In this document: one piece after another, positions 22,331 to 33,625 of the stretch
Numbering within the stretch: the first letter of the stretch is position 1
Layout: each line of letters begins with the position of its first letter
Source of the DNA: Cryptomeria japonica
Lineage: Eukaryota; Streptophyta; Pinopsida; Cupressales; Cupressaceae
NCBI RefSeq assembly: GCF_030272615.1
Contig: NC_081413.1
Span: 186,956,669 to 187,020,668, forward strand
Reading direction: 5' to 3'
Length of the DNA stretch: 64,000 nt
Made by a program: the position numbers and the translations under genes
The notes under the pieces: generated by a model
Database searches by the model: none
Seen by the model: the letters and a program-made list of their open reading frames with translations, nothing else
Told to the model about the DNA's origin: nothing

Positions 22331-23873
22331 TGATAACTCAATGGTGAATGAAAAGTACCAAACCGGTATTGAGAGGGGCGGGGGGGGGGGGGTGGGGGTG
22401 AATCAGTACAAACACAATGTCAGTTCAAAACCGGTTTGACAGCCAATACTCCAAATGACTAGCAAATAGGGATGCTGGATGAAACAGAGTGCAACTGGTA
22501 ACACCTAGAACAACTAAAACAATCATAAATCGGTCACACACTAAGCTTTCCTCTTAGCTCAATACTATAGTACCATTACACTCTCATGCATGAACAAGTA
22601 AACTATCATCAGATCTTTACAATAGTTAGTTCAGTATATTTTGTAGGCAGGCATAAAACACAAAACCATCATATGCTCAATAGGTAATAACAAATCATCA
22701 CACATGACACACATATTTTTCACATGGAAACCTAACTGGGAAAAACCACGGTGGGGATGAATACCCACAAGCTACTTTTTGAACTCTTTAGAAGTCCACT
22801 CTATTAGGAGCCTTGTCCGGTTAAAGACATTACAATAGGTTCTGCTAGGAACCGATCCTGTTAGGGATCACCCGATTAAGGGTTAAACCTGGTTAGGGTT
22901 ACCTTGTTAGAGGATTTCAAGAACTCAATAGCTAAAGGATCTCCAGAGCTCTATAGCTTCCTAGAACTCATTAAATTTGAGTTACCCTGTTAAGGGATTT
23001 GAATCAAGCCGGTTAAGGCTACCCTGTTAAGGAATTTCACAATTGTTGAAGTGGTTAAGGATCAACAGGAATTACAATGATCTGGTAACAACACTCAATA
23101 CTAATGCAGATCCGTTTTGGCTCCTCTTCATCTTCTGCACATTCACTTTGTAGGTATCTCTTCTCTCCTTTAGTCTGGCAAGAATCATGTATCACTTCCC
23201 TTGGATACACACACAAAACTTTTGCCAACAAACTTAGAAAGAAACACAACATTGACCTTATAGGAAACAGACAGGTCGGTAGCAAAAACCCTAAACCCTA
23301 AACCTGTTAGGTTAAACAATTCAAGTGGTTCAATCCTGACCGTTGAATCATACTGCATTAAATTCAACAATCTTGAATCGATCTCAAGACATTCTCCATC
23401 GTCCATTATCCACCGATTTCATGGCGGTTGATAACCCATCACGTGTTATCACCGTTTGACAAACTTTACACATTCCCGAGGTAGATAGGAATAGTCTTCT
23501 TCATGCAAGATCCTTCATGCACACAGAGCTTACGTGGCAACACGATCTGTTCTTCGTTATACTACTAACTCATCACACAAAGATCACCGATTGAGTCACA
23601 CAAGCTTGAGGTACTCCAACTGGAAATACTGAAGTGGAAACTACCTACCAACCGGTAGTCACACAATGCTTCCATGTGCCGGTTCCCATAGCTACATGCC
23701 GGTTCATTTTAAACAAATATACCGCTTCACTTTGGCATATATACTAGTTCACATGTATGCCGGTTCTCTCTTCTCACATATCACATATGCCGGTTCACTT
23801 CATATCACATATTGACATTAATGACAACATACAATATCATCATGTCCTTATATCGGTTTACATAATGCCAACA
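22331..23873 (-). repeat. 3' LTR of copia B (1543 bp)
   Basis: Plus-strand ends are TGATAACTCA and ATGCCAACA; minus-strand ends are TGTTGGCAT and GAGTTATCA. It aligns along its length with 28271-29839, differing mainly by transitions and by the length of a G run at 22377-22398. It contains the copia LTR box (22728-22770) and a short telomere-like run near 23286-23303. Confidence 0.93.
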
Positions 23874-23890
23874 ATCTCCCCCTTTGGCAT
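23874..23890 (-). promoter_or_regulatory. Polypurine tract of copia B
   Basis: The minus strand reads ATGCCAAAGGGGGAGAT before TGTTGGCA. A second CT-rich run (TTCTCCCCCTTTGACAACAA, near 23970) lies inside the 3' UTR and looks like a duplicate tract. Positions 23891-24127 are otherwise non-coding. Confidence 0.87.
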
Positions 23891-24127
23891 TGATGGCAAT
23901 ATACAAAGATATCTCTCCGCTTCACATCTTCTCCCCCATTTTCTACAAATATCTTTTTCGCTTCACTCCTTCTCCCCCTTTGACAACAATGCCAAAGTGG
24001 AGGCACAAGCATCCCTGTTCCATTATGCTGCTCCCCCTGAGGAGTAGCATCCTTCAACACATCAAATAATAAATTTTTTTTTGCCTATGCAATACCTAAC
24101 TGATGTGGAACAAATACTTTTAGTTCA

Positions 24128-24704
24128 CCTCCTGAAGGGGCAGTACCCCCAATTCACCTCTTAAATGCACAAATGTAGTCTTTGGGACAGGCTTGGTGAA
24201 TATGTCTGCTAACTTCTCCTTATTGGAAACATGTTCCAGTGCAATCTCTTTATTCTAAACCTTTTCCCTCAAGAAATGATACTTAAGCTCAAAATGCTTG
24301 GTTCTAGAATGTAAAACTGGATTCTTTGAGATATTGATAGCACTTGTGTTATCACAGAATATACTTACTAGTTCAGATACAGGGATTCTAAAGCCATTTA
24401 AAACATGCTTCATCCAGATTGTCTGAGTGCAGTTCATGAAAGATGCAACATACTCTACTTCTGTTGTAGACTAAGAGATACAACTCTACTTTTTACTCAT
24501 CCATGAGACCAGTCTACCACCAAGAAAGAATGCACCACCGGTTGTGCTTTTCCGATCATCCACATTACCTGCCCAATCAGCATCTATGAACACTTTCAGA
24601 TTGAAATCATTGCTGTATGGGTACCACAATCCATAGTCAACTATTCCCTTCAGATACCTAAGAATCAGCTTGACTGCAATCAAGTGGGATTCTCTTGGAC
24701 TTTT
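24128..24704 (-). pseudogene. Copia B RNase H and pol C-terminus
   Basis: Same frame as RT, with in-frame stops between segments. Motifs: FIDADWAGNVDDRKSTTGGA and GGRLVSWMSKK (24486-24683), then MNCTQTIWMKHVLNGF, FCDNTSAINISKNPVLHSRT and KYHFLREKV (24255-24437). Below that the pol terminus (KLADIFTKPVPKTTFVHLRG) ends near 24128. The catalytic Asp residues are present. Confidence 0.92.
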
Positions 24705-25994
24705 CTAGAACCTTGCAGTAATGCCAACTGCATGTGCAATATCCGGTCTACTATGCACTACATAATGCAACTTACCAATCATTGATCGGTATTCCTTCTC
24801 ATCAACCAGTGCAGAATCATCCTCTTTTGTCAATTTACAACCGGTCACCATCGGTGTACCAACCGGTTTGCTATCTTCCATGCCAAAGGTCTTCAACACC
24901 TCTTTGACATATTTGGATTGAGTGATAAAGATTCCATCTTTCATCTGCTGGATTTGCAGTCCAATGAAGAACTTAATCTCCCCTATGAGTGACATCTCAA
25001 ACTCTTTCTTCATCTCAAACTCTTTCTTCATCTCATCAACAAACTCATGACTCATCTTGTCATCTCCTCCAAAGATAATGTCATCAACAAAAACCTCATA
25101 GATCAGGATCTGATCTCCTTCAGACTTCAAGTAGATATTGCTATCTTCACTTGTTCTCTCAAACCCAATCTTCACAAGATGGGAATGTAGGCGCTCATAC
25201 CATGCCCTAGGTGCTTGCTTTAGACCATATAAGGCTTTATGTAGCCTGCACACCATATCACTGTCTTCAGATAGGGAAAACCCATCTGGTTGCTCTATAT
25301 ACACCTCCTCTTCAAGTACACCATTTAGGAATGCAGATTTTACATCCATTTGATATACTTTGAACCCTTTAAAAGTTGCATATGCAAGAAGCTTACGAAC
25401 TCCTTCCAATCTAGCTACAGGAGCAAAGGTTTCTCCATAGTCTTCTCCTTCTTCTTGAGCATATCCTTTGCACACCAATCTAGATTTATTCCTAATCACT
25501 GTGCCATCCTCATTCAGCTTGTTTCTAAGCACCCATTTGGTGCCAATGACATTTTTTGGCTCCAGTCTGGGTACCAAGGACCATGTACCATTTTTCTCTA
25601 TCTGATCAAGTTCCTCTTCCATTGCCTTGATCCAGTCTTCATCTTTATGAGCCTCTTTGAATGATTTAGGCTCAAATTTAGAGATCATACATGAGTTTTC
25701 TCTGATCTTTCTTCTTGTAAGGATTCTTGCATCCTTATCTCCTATGATCTGCTTAGGATCATGATTTAGCTTGACATACCGAGGAATGGTCTTGATTGGT
25801 TCTTCTTTCTTTTCCTCTTCATCCTCATCTTCATCAGTATCAACATTCACTGGTTTAGGAACACTGTTACTAGTACTTGGTTGACTAACAACCGGTTCCC
25901 AGAAGGTTGCAACCAGTTCATTTATAGCTTGCTCACTGTCGGTTTCCTCAATTTTCTCAAAGGATTCATCAATTCTTACATTGATACTTTCCAT
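24705..25994 (-). CDS. Copia B linker and reverse transcriptase (429 open codons)
   Basis: The longest uninterrupted retroelement frame in the window. An acidic linker ([14 protein letters not shown]) precedes the [93 protein letters not shown], catalytic [29 protein letters not shown] and [21 protein letters not shown] short in-frame duplication repeats [10 protein letters not shown] after the catalytic box (about 25005-25035). RT is intact in its catalytic residues, but the element as a whole is not coding-competent because IN and gag-PR are broken. Confidence 0.93.
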   Translation of the reverse strand: MESINVRIDESFEKIEETDSEQAINELVATFWEPVVSQPSTSNSVPKPVNVDTDEDEDEEEKKEEPIKTIPRYVKLNHDPKQIIGDKDARILTRRKIRENSCMISKFEPKSFKEAHKDEDWIKAMEEELDQIEKNGTWSLVPRLEPKNVIGTKWVLRNKLNEDGTVIRNKSRLVCKGYAQEEGEDYGETFAPVARLEGVRKLLAYATFKGFKVYQMDVKSAFLNGVLEEEVYIEQPDGFSLSEDSDMVCRLHKALYGLKQAPRAWYERLHSHLVKIGFERTSEDSNIYLKSEGDQILIYEVFVDDIIFGGDDKMSHEFVDEMKKEFEMKKEFEMSLIGEIKFFIGLQIQQMKDGIFITQSKYVKEVLKTFGMEDSKPVGTPMVTGCKLTKEDDSALVDEKEYRSMIGKLHYVVHSRPDIAHAVGITARF

Positions 25995-25999
25995 AATTC

Positions 26000-26850
26000 T
26001 ATGAGTCCTATTGTTGTAACACTTGAAAGATTTACTCTTGGTGGAATATCCTAGGAATATTCCCTCATCACATTTAGCTTCAAATTTGCCCTAATGTTCA
26101 CTCATCTTGATGTAACATTTGCTACCAAATACCCTAAAGTAGCTGACCACAGGTGTCTTACCGGTCCAATACTCATAAGGAGTTTTGTCCTTACTTTTCT
26201 TGATGAGTACCTGGTTCATAGTGTAGACTGCAGTGCTCACTGCTTCTCTCCAAAAGGTGTGAGCTACCTTTCCTTGAATCAACATGGTTCTAGTTGCTTC
26301 AACCACAGTCCGGTTATTCCTCTCTGCTAGGCCATTTTGCTGTGGAGTCTGGGGGGCAGACAGTTTCCTTTTGATGCCAAATTCTTCACAGTACTTGTTG
26401 AATTCATTGGAAGTGAATTCCCCTCCTTGATCGGTTCTGAGACACTTGATTCTTTACCACTTTCCTTCTCCACTAATGCTCTGAAAGCCTTGAATTTCAC
26501 AAAGGCTTCAGACTTGTCTTTCAAGAATGCGACTCACATCATTCTTGAGTAGTCATCAGTGAGAATCATGAAGTACCTATCACCCTGCACACTTCTAGTT
26601 TTCATAGGACCACACAAATCAGTATGCACAAGATCAAGCAAGTTGTTAGCAGTGAAAGATTTACCTTTAAAGGTTGAGGAAGACATTTTCCCCAATTGAC
26701 ACTCTCTACACAAGGTATTACCCGGTTTGCTTAGCACCGACAACCCTCTAACTACCTTGATCTTACTAGCCTTCACAATGTTATCAAAGTTTACATGACA
26801 GAGTCTCCTATGCCATAAGACATGTACTTATATTTGCATTCAGATGAAAT
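26000..26850 (-). pseudogene. Copia B integrase
   Basis: The zinc region and core start at 26534-26776 (LCRECQLGKM, HTDLCGPMKTRSVQGDRYFM) with the first catalytic Asp present. The middle is frame-shifted (26327-26524 reads partly out of frame), and the C-terminal core resumes in another frame at 26091-26306 (FWREAVSTAVYTMNQVLIKK, TPYEYWTGKTPVVSYFRVFG). At least one frame change near 26310-26450 destroys the middle of the D,D-35-E core. Confidence 0.9.
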
Positions 26851-27310
26851 AGGTTACCTTTGGTCTGCATGCCAGTGGCCACCAATTCACCCTCTTTTCC
26901 TTTGATTCTGCACACTCCATTCTTGAATTCCAGAGTGAGGCCACTGTCTTCAGCTAGGCAACACTCAGAAGGTTGTGTCTGAGACCATCAACCCAGTACA
27001 CATTGTCAGTACTGCTCTTTCCATTCAAAGAGATGGACCCTTTGCCTTTGACCATGCATGGAGCATCATTGCCAAAGCGAACCACACCACCATCATACTC
27101 CTCCAAGGATAGAAAATTGCTCTGGTCACCTGTCATATGGTGAGAACGACCACTGTCAATGATCCACTCATTGGAATTATCAAACTGGGAGACAAGAGCC
27201 TTCTTGTCTGCCAGATCTTCCTTTACAGCAACAAACACAATGTCTTCATTCTCTTCATCTTCTGATTCCTCATCTGTGACACCTTCATCAACTGCTACAA
27301 AATAGTTTCT
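26851..27310 (-). pseudogene. Copia B protease and gag-pre-integrase region
   Basis: The protease active site EWIIDSGRSHHMTGDQ lies in 26954-27238, followed by FGNDAPCMVKGKGSISLNGK and VYWVDGLRHNLLSVA. A TAG at the end of that stretch lies where the family normally has Gln. Upstream, a TGA near 27311 separates it from gag in the same frame. Below 26950 the frame shifts by one base through the pre-integrase domain. Confidence 0.88.
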
Positions 27311-28201
27311 TCAGTTTCCTCCTTTGAATTTCCTAAACCTTTCTGGTTTGTTCTTGTTATCGCCATTAGGACAGTTTATAGCAATATGTCCTATCCGGTT
27401 ATAAGAAAAGCATTTCAAAGGTAGCTTAGCTTTGTATTTACCGGTTCCTTTCAGAAGCTTCCTGGCAAGGAGAGCTTCAAATGCCATCAGAATCTCTTCA
27501 TCATTCATTTCTTTGCTCTGACTAGGTTCATCACTAGTGCTAGCTTCTTTTCCTTTTTTGGATGGTATAGCAGAGGCTTTGAATGCTGATTCAGTCTTTT
27601 GAACACTGCCATCAAAACTGTTTACCTCATAGGCTGTTAGCTTGGCTATGATGGAGTCCAAGGATACCTTGGTCTTGTCTATTGATCTCAACTCCTGAAT
27701 AAAAGCAACCCTTATTGCATAGATCGGCAACAGGGATCTCAGGTTTTTGCTTACCACAGTGGAATCTTCTATTTTACCACCTGGACTCTTGATTTCTCCA
27801 ACAACTGTTTTGATTCTTATTCCATACTGCTGAATGGTCTCACCTTCAACCATCCGCATATCTTCAAACTTCCCTTTCAGGCTTTCTTCCTTAGCCTGTT
27901 TCACATGTCCATCACCACCATAGATATTTTCAAGAGCATCCCATACCTCTTTGGGATTTACCTTATCCTGAACATCGATAAACTCAATGTCAGATAGACT
28001 ACTAATGAGGGCTTCCATGACTTGCCCATTTTCTTGTATTTCTCTCTTTTGGTCATCGGTGAGAGTACCAGTAGGGACAACATAGACATTCTCAACATAA
28101 CTCCAGTGTTGAGCACCCATGCTTCTTATGAATATTTTCATCCTATCTTTCCATATACCAAAATTCTCCTTGTTAAACTTTGGACCTTCTCTCTTCATCA
28201 T
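27311..28201 (-). CDS. Copia B gag (296 codons)
   Basis: Complete-looking UBN2-type copia gag starting about 55 bp inside the primer site: MMKREGPKFNKENFGIWKDR, then IQENGQVMEALISSLSDIEF, NIYGGDGHVKQAKEESLKGK and the LRSLLPIYAIRVAFIQELRS stretch. The single zinc knuckle reads CFSYNRIGHIAINC; the second Cys of the CCHC set is Tyr, so zinc binding is probably lost. It ends at a TGA after KFRKFKGGN, beyond which the sequence still reads as protein in frame, so the stop is likely secondary. Confidence 0.9.
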   Translation of the reverse strand: MMKREGPKFNKENFGIWKDRMKIFIRSMGAQHWSYVENVYVVPTGTLTDDQKREIQENGQVMEALISSLSDIEFIDVQDKVNPKEVWDALENIYGGDGHVKQAKEESLKGKFEDMRMVEGETIQQYGIRIKTVVGEIKSPGGKIEDSTVVSKNLRSLLPIYAIRVAFIQELRSIDKTKVSLDSIIAKLTAYEVNSFDGSVQKTESAFKASAIPSKKGKEASTSDEPSQSKEMNDEEILMAFEALLARKLLKGTGKYKAKLPLKCFSYNRIGHIAINCPNGDNKNKPERFRKFKGGN

Positions 28202-28257
28202 TTGACTAGGATCTTTACCTCAAGCGGTTAAGCTTACAACACAGAGGACCTAGAGCG

Positions 28258-28269
28258 CTTTGATACCAA
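28258..28269 (-). promoter_or_regulatory. Primer-binding site of copia B
   Basis: The minus strand reads TTGGTATCAAAGC one base after the LTR end GAGTTATCA, a variant of the initiator-Met primer site (TTGGTATCAGAGC). Confidence 0.82.
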
Positions 28270-28270
28270 T

Positions 28271-29839
28271 TGATAACTCAATGATGAATGAAAAGTACCA
28301 AACTGGTACTGAGAGGGGGGTGGGTGAATCAGTACAAACACAATGTTAGTTCAAAACTTGTTTGACAACCAATACTCCAAATGACTGGAAAACAGGGATA
28401 CTGGATGAAACAGAGTGCAACTGGTAACACCCAGAACAACTAAAACAATCATAAACCGGTCACTCACTAAGCTTTCCTCTTAGCTCAATACTATAGTACC
28501 ATTACACTCTCATGCATGAACAGGTAAACTATCATCAGATCTTTATAATAGTTAGTTCAGTATGTTTTGTAGGCAGACATAAAACACAAAACCATCATAT
28601 GCTCAATAGGTAATAACAAAGCATCACAAGACAAAAGCATCACACATGACACACATATTTTTCACGTGGAAATCCAACTGGGAAAAACCACAGTAGGGAT
28701 GAATACCCACAATCTGCTTTTTGAACTCTTTAGAAGTCTGCTCTGTTAGAAGCCTTGTTTGGTTAAAGACATTACAATAGGTTCTTCTAGGAACCAATCC
28801 TGTTAGGGATCACCCGATTAAGGGATGGCTACAATACTCGGTTAAGGGTTAAACTCGGTTAGGGTTACCTTGTTAGAGTATTTCAAGAACTCAATAGCTA
28901 AAGGATCTCCAGAGCTCTATAGCTTCCCAGAACTCATTAACTTCAACTTACCCTATTAAGGGATTTGAATCAAGCCGGTTAAGGCTACCCTGTTAAGGGA
29001 TTTCACAACTATAGAAGTGGTTAAAGATCAACAGGAATTACAATGATCTGGTAACAACACTCAATGCTAATGTAGATCCATTTTGGCTCCTCTTCACCTT
29101 CTGCACATTCACTTTGCAGGTATCTCTTCTCTCCTTTGGTCTGGCAAGAATCACGTATCACTTCCCTTGGATACATACACACAACTTTTGCCAACAAACT
29201 TAGAAAGAAACATAACATCGACCTTATAGGAAATAGATAGGTCGGTAGCAAAAACCCTAAACCCTAAACCTGTTAGGTTAAACAATTCAAGTGATTCAAT
29301 CCTAACCATTGAATCATACAGCATTAAATGCAACAATCTTGAATCGATCTCAAGACATTCTCCATCATCCATTATCCACCGATTTCATGGCGGTTGATAA
29401 CCCATCACGCGTTATGACCGTTCGACAAACTTCACACATTCCCGAGGTAGATAGGAATAGTCTTCTTCATGCAAGATCCTTCACGTGCATAGGGCTTACG
29501 TGGCAACACGATCTGTTCTCCATTATACTGCTAACTCATCACACAAAGATCACCGATTGAGTCACATAGGCTTGAGGTACTCCAACCAGAGATCCTGAAG
29601 TGGAAACTACCTACCAACCGGTAGTCACACAATGCTTCCATGTACCAGTTCCCATAACTACATGCCGGTTCATCTTGAACAAATATATCGCTTCACTTTG
29701 GCATATATACTGGTTCACACGTATGCTGGTTCTCTCTTCTCACATATCACATATGCCGGTTCACTTCATATCACATATTGACATTAATGACAACATACAA
29801 TATCATCATGTCCTTATACTGGTTCACATAATGCCAACA
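28271..29839 (-). repeat. 5' LTR of copia B (1569 bp)
   Basis: Pairs with 22331-23873. It includes a short duplication around 28621-28650 (GCATCACA repeated) absent from the other LTR. The copia LTR box lies at about 28670-28712 and the telomere-like run at 29252-29270. Confidence 0.93.
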
Positions 29840-29844
29840 CTCTT
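29840..29844. repeat. Target-site duplication of element B (right copy)
   Basis: CTCTT, identical to 22326-22330; it belongs to integrase of element A. Confidence 0.93.
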
Positions 29845-30600
29845 CACTAGTACCGGGTTTAAAGTGTATACAATAGTACTAACCGCTTCTCTCCAAAACA
29901 TTTTTGGTACATTACCCTATAATAGCATGGTTCTAGCAAGCTCAACTATTGTTTTGTTCATCCTTTCTGCTATGTCATTCTATTGTGGTGTCCTCAGAGT
30001 AGACATCTGTCTCTTGATACCCTGTTCATCACAATACTTAACAAATTCATCAGATGTGAATTCACCTCCTTGGTCTAATCTTAAACACTTCAATTTCTTA
30101 CCATTTTCATTCTCAACCAGAGCTTTAAGTGATTTAAATTTACTAAATGCTTTTGATTTCTCCTTCAAAAATGTCACCCACATCATTTTAGAATAGTCAT
30201 TGGTGAAAATCATGAAATACCTATCACCATAATAACTCTTTGTTCTCATAGGGCCACATAGATAAGTATGTACCAAATTTAAAATATTCTCAGAAATACA
30301 ATTCTTGCTCTAGAAATAAATAGAGGTCATCTTACCGATTTGACAATCTTTGTATATCACATTATCCGGTTTGACAATTTGTGGCAATCCTCTTAAAACA
30401 CTTGGCTTGCTTATCTTAACCAAATTATCAAAATTAACATGACAAAATAATTTATGCCACAACCAATTGTCTTCCATTCTTTCAACTAGACAATTGTTAA
30501 TATTACTATTTAAATGGAATAAGTTACCATTATTTTGCTTCCCGATAGCAATCAGTTCACCATTACCTCCAAGAATTATGCAGACTCCACTTTAAACTCA
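29845..30600 (-). pseudogene. Copia A integrase (right of B)
   Basis: Reading leftward: pre-integrase zinc region (about 30480-30330), core at 29980-30276 (MVHTYLCGPMRTKSYYGDRY, KCLRLDQGGEFTSDEF), then the third catalytic region and FWREAVSTIVYTLNPVLV up to the junction with B at 29845. The first catalytic Asp (usually HTDLCGP) is Tyr here, so the enzyme was already inactive or decayed later. Several Gln positions are TAG. Confidence 0.9.
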
Positions 30601-30880
30601 AGCAAATAACCTTTATAATTTAGCTGACCAACACTTAAAGATTATTCTTTAGACTATCAACCCAAAACACATCATCAACATTACTCTTCCCATTTAGAGA
30701 AATTGAACATTTACCTTTCACCATGCAGAGAAAGTTATTTCCAAATCCAACAAAACCACCATCAAATTCATCAAGAGATATGAACTTACTTTTATCTTTG
30801 GTCATGTGGTGTGAGAAACCACTATCTATAATCCATTCATCACTATTCTCCATATGAGATACCAATTCCAAATTCATCTG
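30601..30880 (-). pseudogene. Copia A protease
   Basis: Open stretch 30635-30877 with the retropepsin site EWIIDSGFSHHMTKDKSKFI, then FISLDEFDGGFVGFGN and VKGKCSISLNGKSNVDDVFW. It is homologous residue by residue to the protease of element B. Confidence 0.9.
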
Positions 30881-31862
30881 TCAGTTCCTCCTTCACAGTT
30901 ACAAACGCAATTTCCTCATTGTCATCTTCATCTTCAAGTTCTTCTTCGGTCACACCTTCATCTACTACAACATAACAATGTTTCTTTCCCTTTCCTTTCA
31001 ATCTCCTAAACCTCTCTTTCTTATCAGTGTTAGGAAAGTTAGCAGAAATATGACCAATTTTACTACAAGAGAAACACTTCAAAGGTAGCTTTCCTTTATA
31101 CTTACTGGTGCCTCAAGTTCCATCACTTGATCTTCATTGTCTTCATTTCCCCGGTTACTTCCATGACTTGACCTTCACTCATGATTTTGACATATATCTT
31201 TTCCTTTTCTAGCAGATGAATCGGTAACAGAAGCCTTAAAGGCAGATTCTGTAGATTTTGTCACACTATTGTCAAAACTATTTAACTCAAAAGTTGTAAG
31301 CTTACCAATCAATAAATCAAAAGTTACCTTATCCTTTGAAATAGAGCTAAGTTCTTGTATTGCAGATACTCTTATAGAATAATGAGGTTGAAGAGTTCTA
31401 AGCAATTTACTTAATATTGCGTCATCATCCATTTTACCTCCAACACTCTTTATGCCACCAACAACTTCTTTGATTATCTGACCATACTGTGCAATATTTT
31501 CTCCTTCAAGCATTCTGATGTCATCAAACTTTCCTCTCAAGCTTTCCTCTTTGGCTCTTTGAACATGCTCATCTCCTCCATAGATTATATCTAACTTTTC
31601 CCAAACCTCACCTGCAGTTTCCAATCCTTGAACATCAATATATTCTGAATAAGATAAGCAACTAACAATAGCTTCTAAGGCTTGCATGTTATCTTGCTAC
31701 TCTTTGAGTTCATCCAGTGTCAAGGGAGTAGTAGTAGGAGCAACATATTTTGTTTCAACTTACTTCCAAAATTATGCACCAAGACCTTTGATGTAGATCT
31801 TCATTTTGTCTTTCCAAATTTTGTAGTTATCCTTGTTGAACTTGAGACCCTCTTTCTTCATC
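30843..31862 (-). pseudogene. Copia A gag
   Basis: Start near 31862 (MMKKEGLKFNKDNYKIWKDK), with stops in the first 60 codons. The main stretch 31175-31687 has MQALEAIVSCLSYSEYIDVQ, IYGGDEHVQRAKEESLRGKF and YSIRVSAIQELSSISKDKVT. After a frame change, the zinc knuckle at 31060-31082 reads CFSCSKIGHISANF; the last Cys of the CCHC set is Phe. A glutamate-rich linker leads into the protease. Confidence 0.9.
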
Positions 31863-31924
31863 ATCTTGACTTCCTCAAAATCTTTTCCTCAAGCGGTTAG
31901 GCTTTCTGCACATAGAGGACCAAA

Positions 31925-31937
31925 GCTATGATACCAA
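31925..31937 (-). promoter_or_regulatory. Primer-binding site of copia A
   Basis: The minus strand reads TTGGTATCATAGC one base inside the LTR end AGATTAACA; it matches the initiator-Met primer site with one change. Confidence 0.83.
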
Positions 31938-31938
31938 T

Positions 31939-33625
31939 TGTTAATCTTATAAGGATCCGGTTAATACTGAGATGGGAAGTGAATCACTATTAACACCAAT
32001 TTATAAGATTAAACCAAAATCAAAATTATATCAGATCTGAAATTATTTATCAAATATCTCAACTTCTTTTATCAAATCTAACAACCTCTTTATCAGATTT
32101 GCTAACACATTAATCAGGTCATTTACCACATCTATGAATTCTTTCACCACTTAACTAGTCATATAAATTTGATCATTTACCAACTCATTATCCTCATCTA
32201 ATATGATCAAACACTTTTTCTACCAACTCTTATCAAATTCAGTAACCTTTGATAAACCTCTGATAAAACATCGTAACCGGTGTACCAAAAAATAGTGCAT
32301 GAAATATAACATAAACATGAACATCACATGAAAAGCATTCCACACATGAAGACCATAATTTTTTGATGTGGAAACCCAATTAGGGAACAAATACGGTGGG
32401 AGTTGGCACCCAAAAAAAATTGTACTCTTTTGAAGTATGCCCTGTTAGGAGCTTAGCCTTGTTAGGAGCTTACAATACACCCTATTAGGAGTCACCCGGT
32501 TAAGAGATTTTCCTAGCAGCTCGATTAGGAGCTTGATGATTTGTTAGGATCAACCTCATGAGAGGATTTACCACTCTTTTTGAGAGCATCCCTATTAGGA
32601 GACTTAAATGTTTAAGGCCTATTAGGACCTACTCGGTTAAGGGATTTAACCTGCTACAATTGTTAGGGAACAATAGTGAAAAAGTGATATGTTACTTGCA
32701 CTTCTTAGCTTGCTAGAACAGATCCAGTTATGATCAACACTCTGCAACTCTTAGAAAGATCTTACACTACTCTTGGAAAGGTAAACACATTCTCTTAAGA
32801 CCAGCGACATAATAAACATCAACTGTGCCATCTCAACTAGGTTAGCCTTTAAACCCTAATTACATCATGAAATTACAATACAAATCATAAGAGATCATCT
32901 CAGATCAATATAAAGATCATTACATCAAATTGAAATGCAATATCAACCATTGGTTGATCGAAACCCATCATGAAAATTGGATATGTACCAAAGTAAAAAC
33001 CTCAAAACACTCCACTAAGCGTTTCACTATTTCCCAAGATATTCTTCCTTGAATTGCACCAAAACAACAATCAAACATTTCACCTAGGTTGTGTCATGTT
33101 ACCACCTTCATGTAGACTCACTGTCAATCACCGCCATAACAAAAATCAATACCGATTTGATGATTTCTTCATCGGTCCTTAAACCCTACTAAAACCCTAG
33201 AAAAACTTCATTAGAAATTTGAAACAAGCCTTCCGGTTGTCGTCACAAGTTCCAGTTCCGGTCAGATACTCCTTTCCATGATACAAGCTCACATCCCAAA
33301 CTCCAAATCACCAATCATCACCAATCGCCCAATTCAACCAAAACATCTTTGCTTTACCGGTTAAAGTCCTATTTCATAGACTTCAGCTCTTTGTCAGTAA
33401 ACCAAATCACTTAGATGACAAAAAAAAATATCAGGAACATCAGTAATCATCATTTGACATCAATTTCCATCAATGACAACACAAATAACTGATCAAGTCA
33501 TCTAGTCACAAAATCTCAATCTCTTCATCATAAATAGTCTTCTATCCTCTACCGGTGCAGTCATCAGTCTATAACTGCATCACCTGCATCATCTCATTTT
33601 GTATTAGTTATGCCAAATGCCAACA
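31939..33625 (-). repeat. 5' LTR of copia A (1687 bp, complete)
   Basis: Plus-strand ends are TGTTAATCTT and ATGCCAACA. The distal 1,025 bp pair with 18807-19859. The copia LTR box lies at about 32368-32412. Beyond 33625 the sequence AAAAAGTGAT belongs to element U; the matching left flank has been deleted. Confidence 0.92.

Larger units (their letters stand above)
22331..29839 (-). mobile_element. Ty1/copia element B, nested in A
   Basis: A 7,509-bp copia element bounded by LTRs at 22331-23873 and 28271-29839 and by the 5-bp duplication CTCTT (22326-22330 and 29840-29844). Order on the minus strand: 5' LTR, primer site, gag, PR, IN, RT, RNase H, polypurine tract, 3' LTR. It is the most complete copia element here. 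Its RT-containing open stretch is 429 codons, and lesions are limited to a few stops and shifts, mainly in the integrase zone. It inserted into element A in the same orientation. Confidence 0.96.
18807..33625 (-). mobile_element. Ty1/copia element A (hosts element B)
   Basis: Minus-strand copia element. The complete 5' LTR is at 31939-33625, with the primer site at 31925-31937, gag at 31862-30840, PR, IN, RT, RNase H, polypurine tract at 19860-19874 and a 3' LTR that lacks its last 662 bp. A second copia element (B, 22331-29839) sits in the integrase C-terminal region. Without B, A is about 7.3 kb. It interrupts element U. Frames are lost at several points and the LTR copies are visibly diverged, so it is older than B. 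Confidence 0.92.

Noticed and set aside
22377-22398. Long G run as a regulatory quadruplex
   Set aside because: It corresponds to the poly-C tract at the LTR end and has expanded in one copy; most likely slippage.
23055-23406. 65-76 codon frames inside LTRs of element B (also at 29021-29372)
   Set aside because: Present in both LTRs only because LTRs are duplicates; located in regulatory DNA.
29600-30196. 198-codon plus-strand frame
   Set aside because: Begins in the B LTR and runs antisense through integrase of A; a shadow of the real gene.
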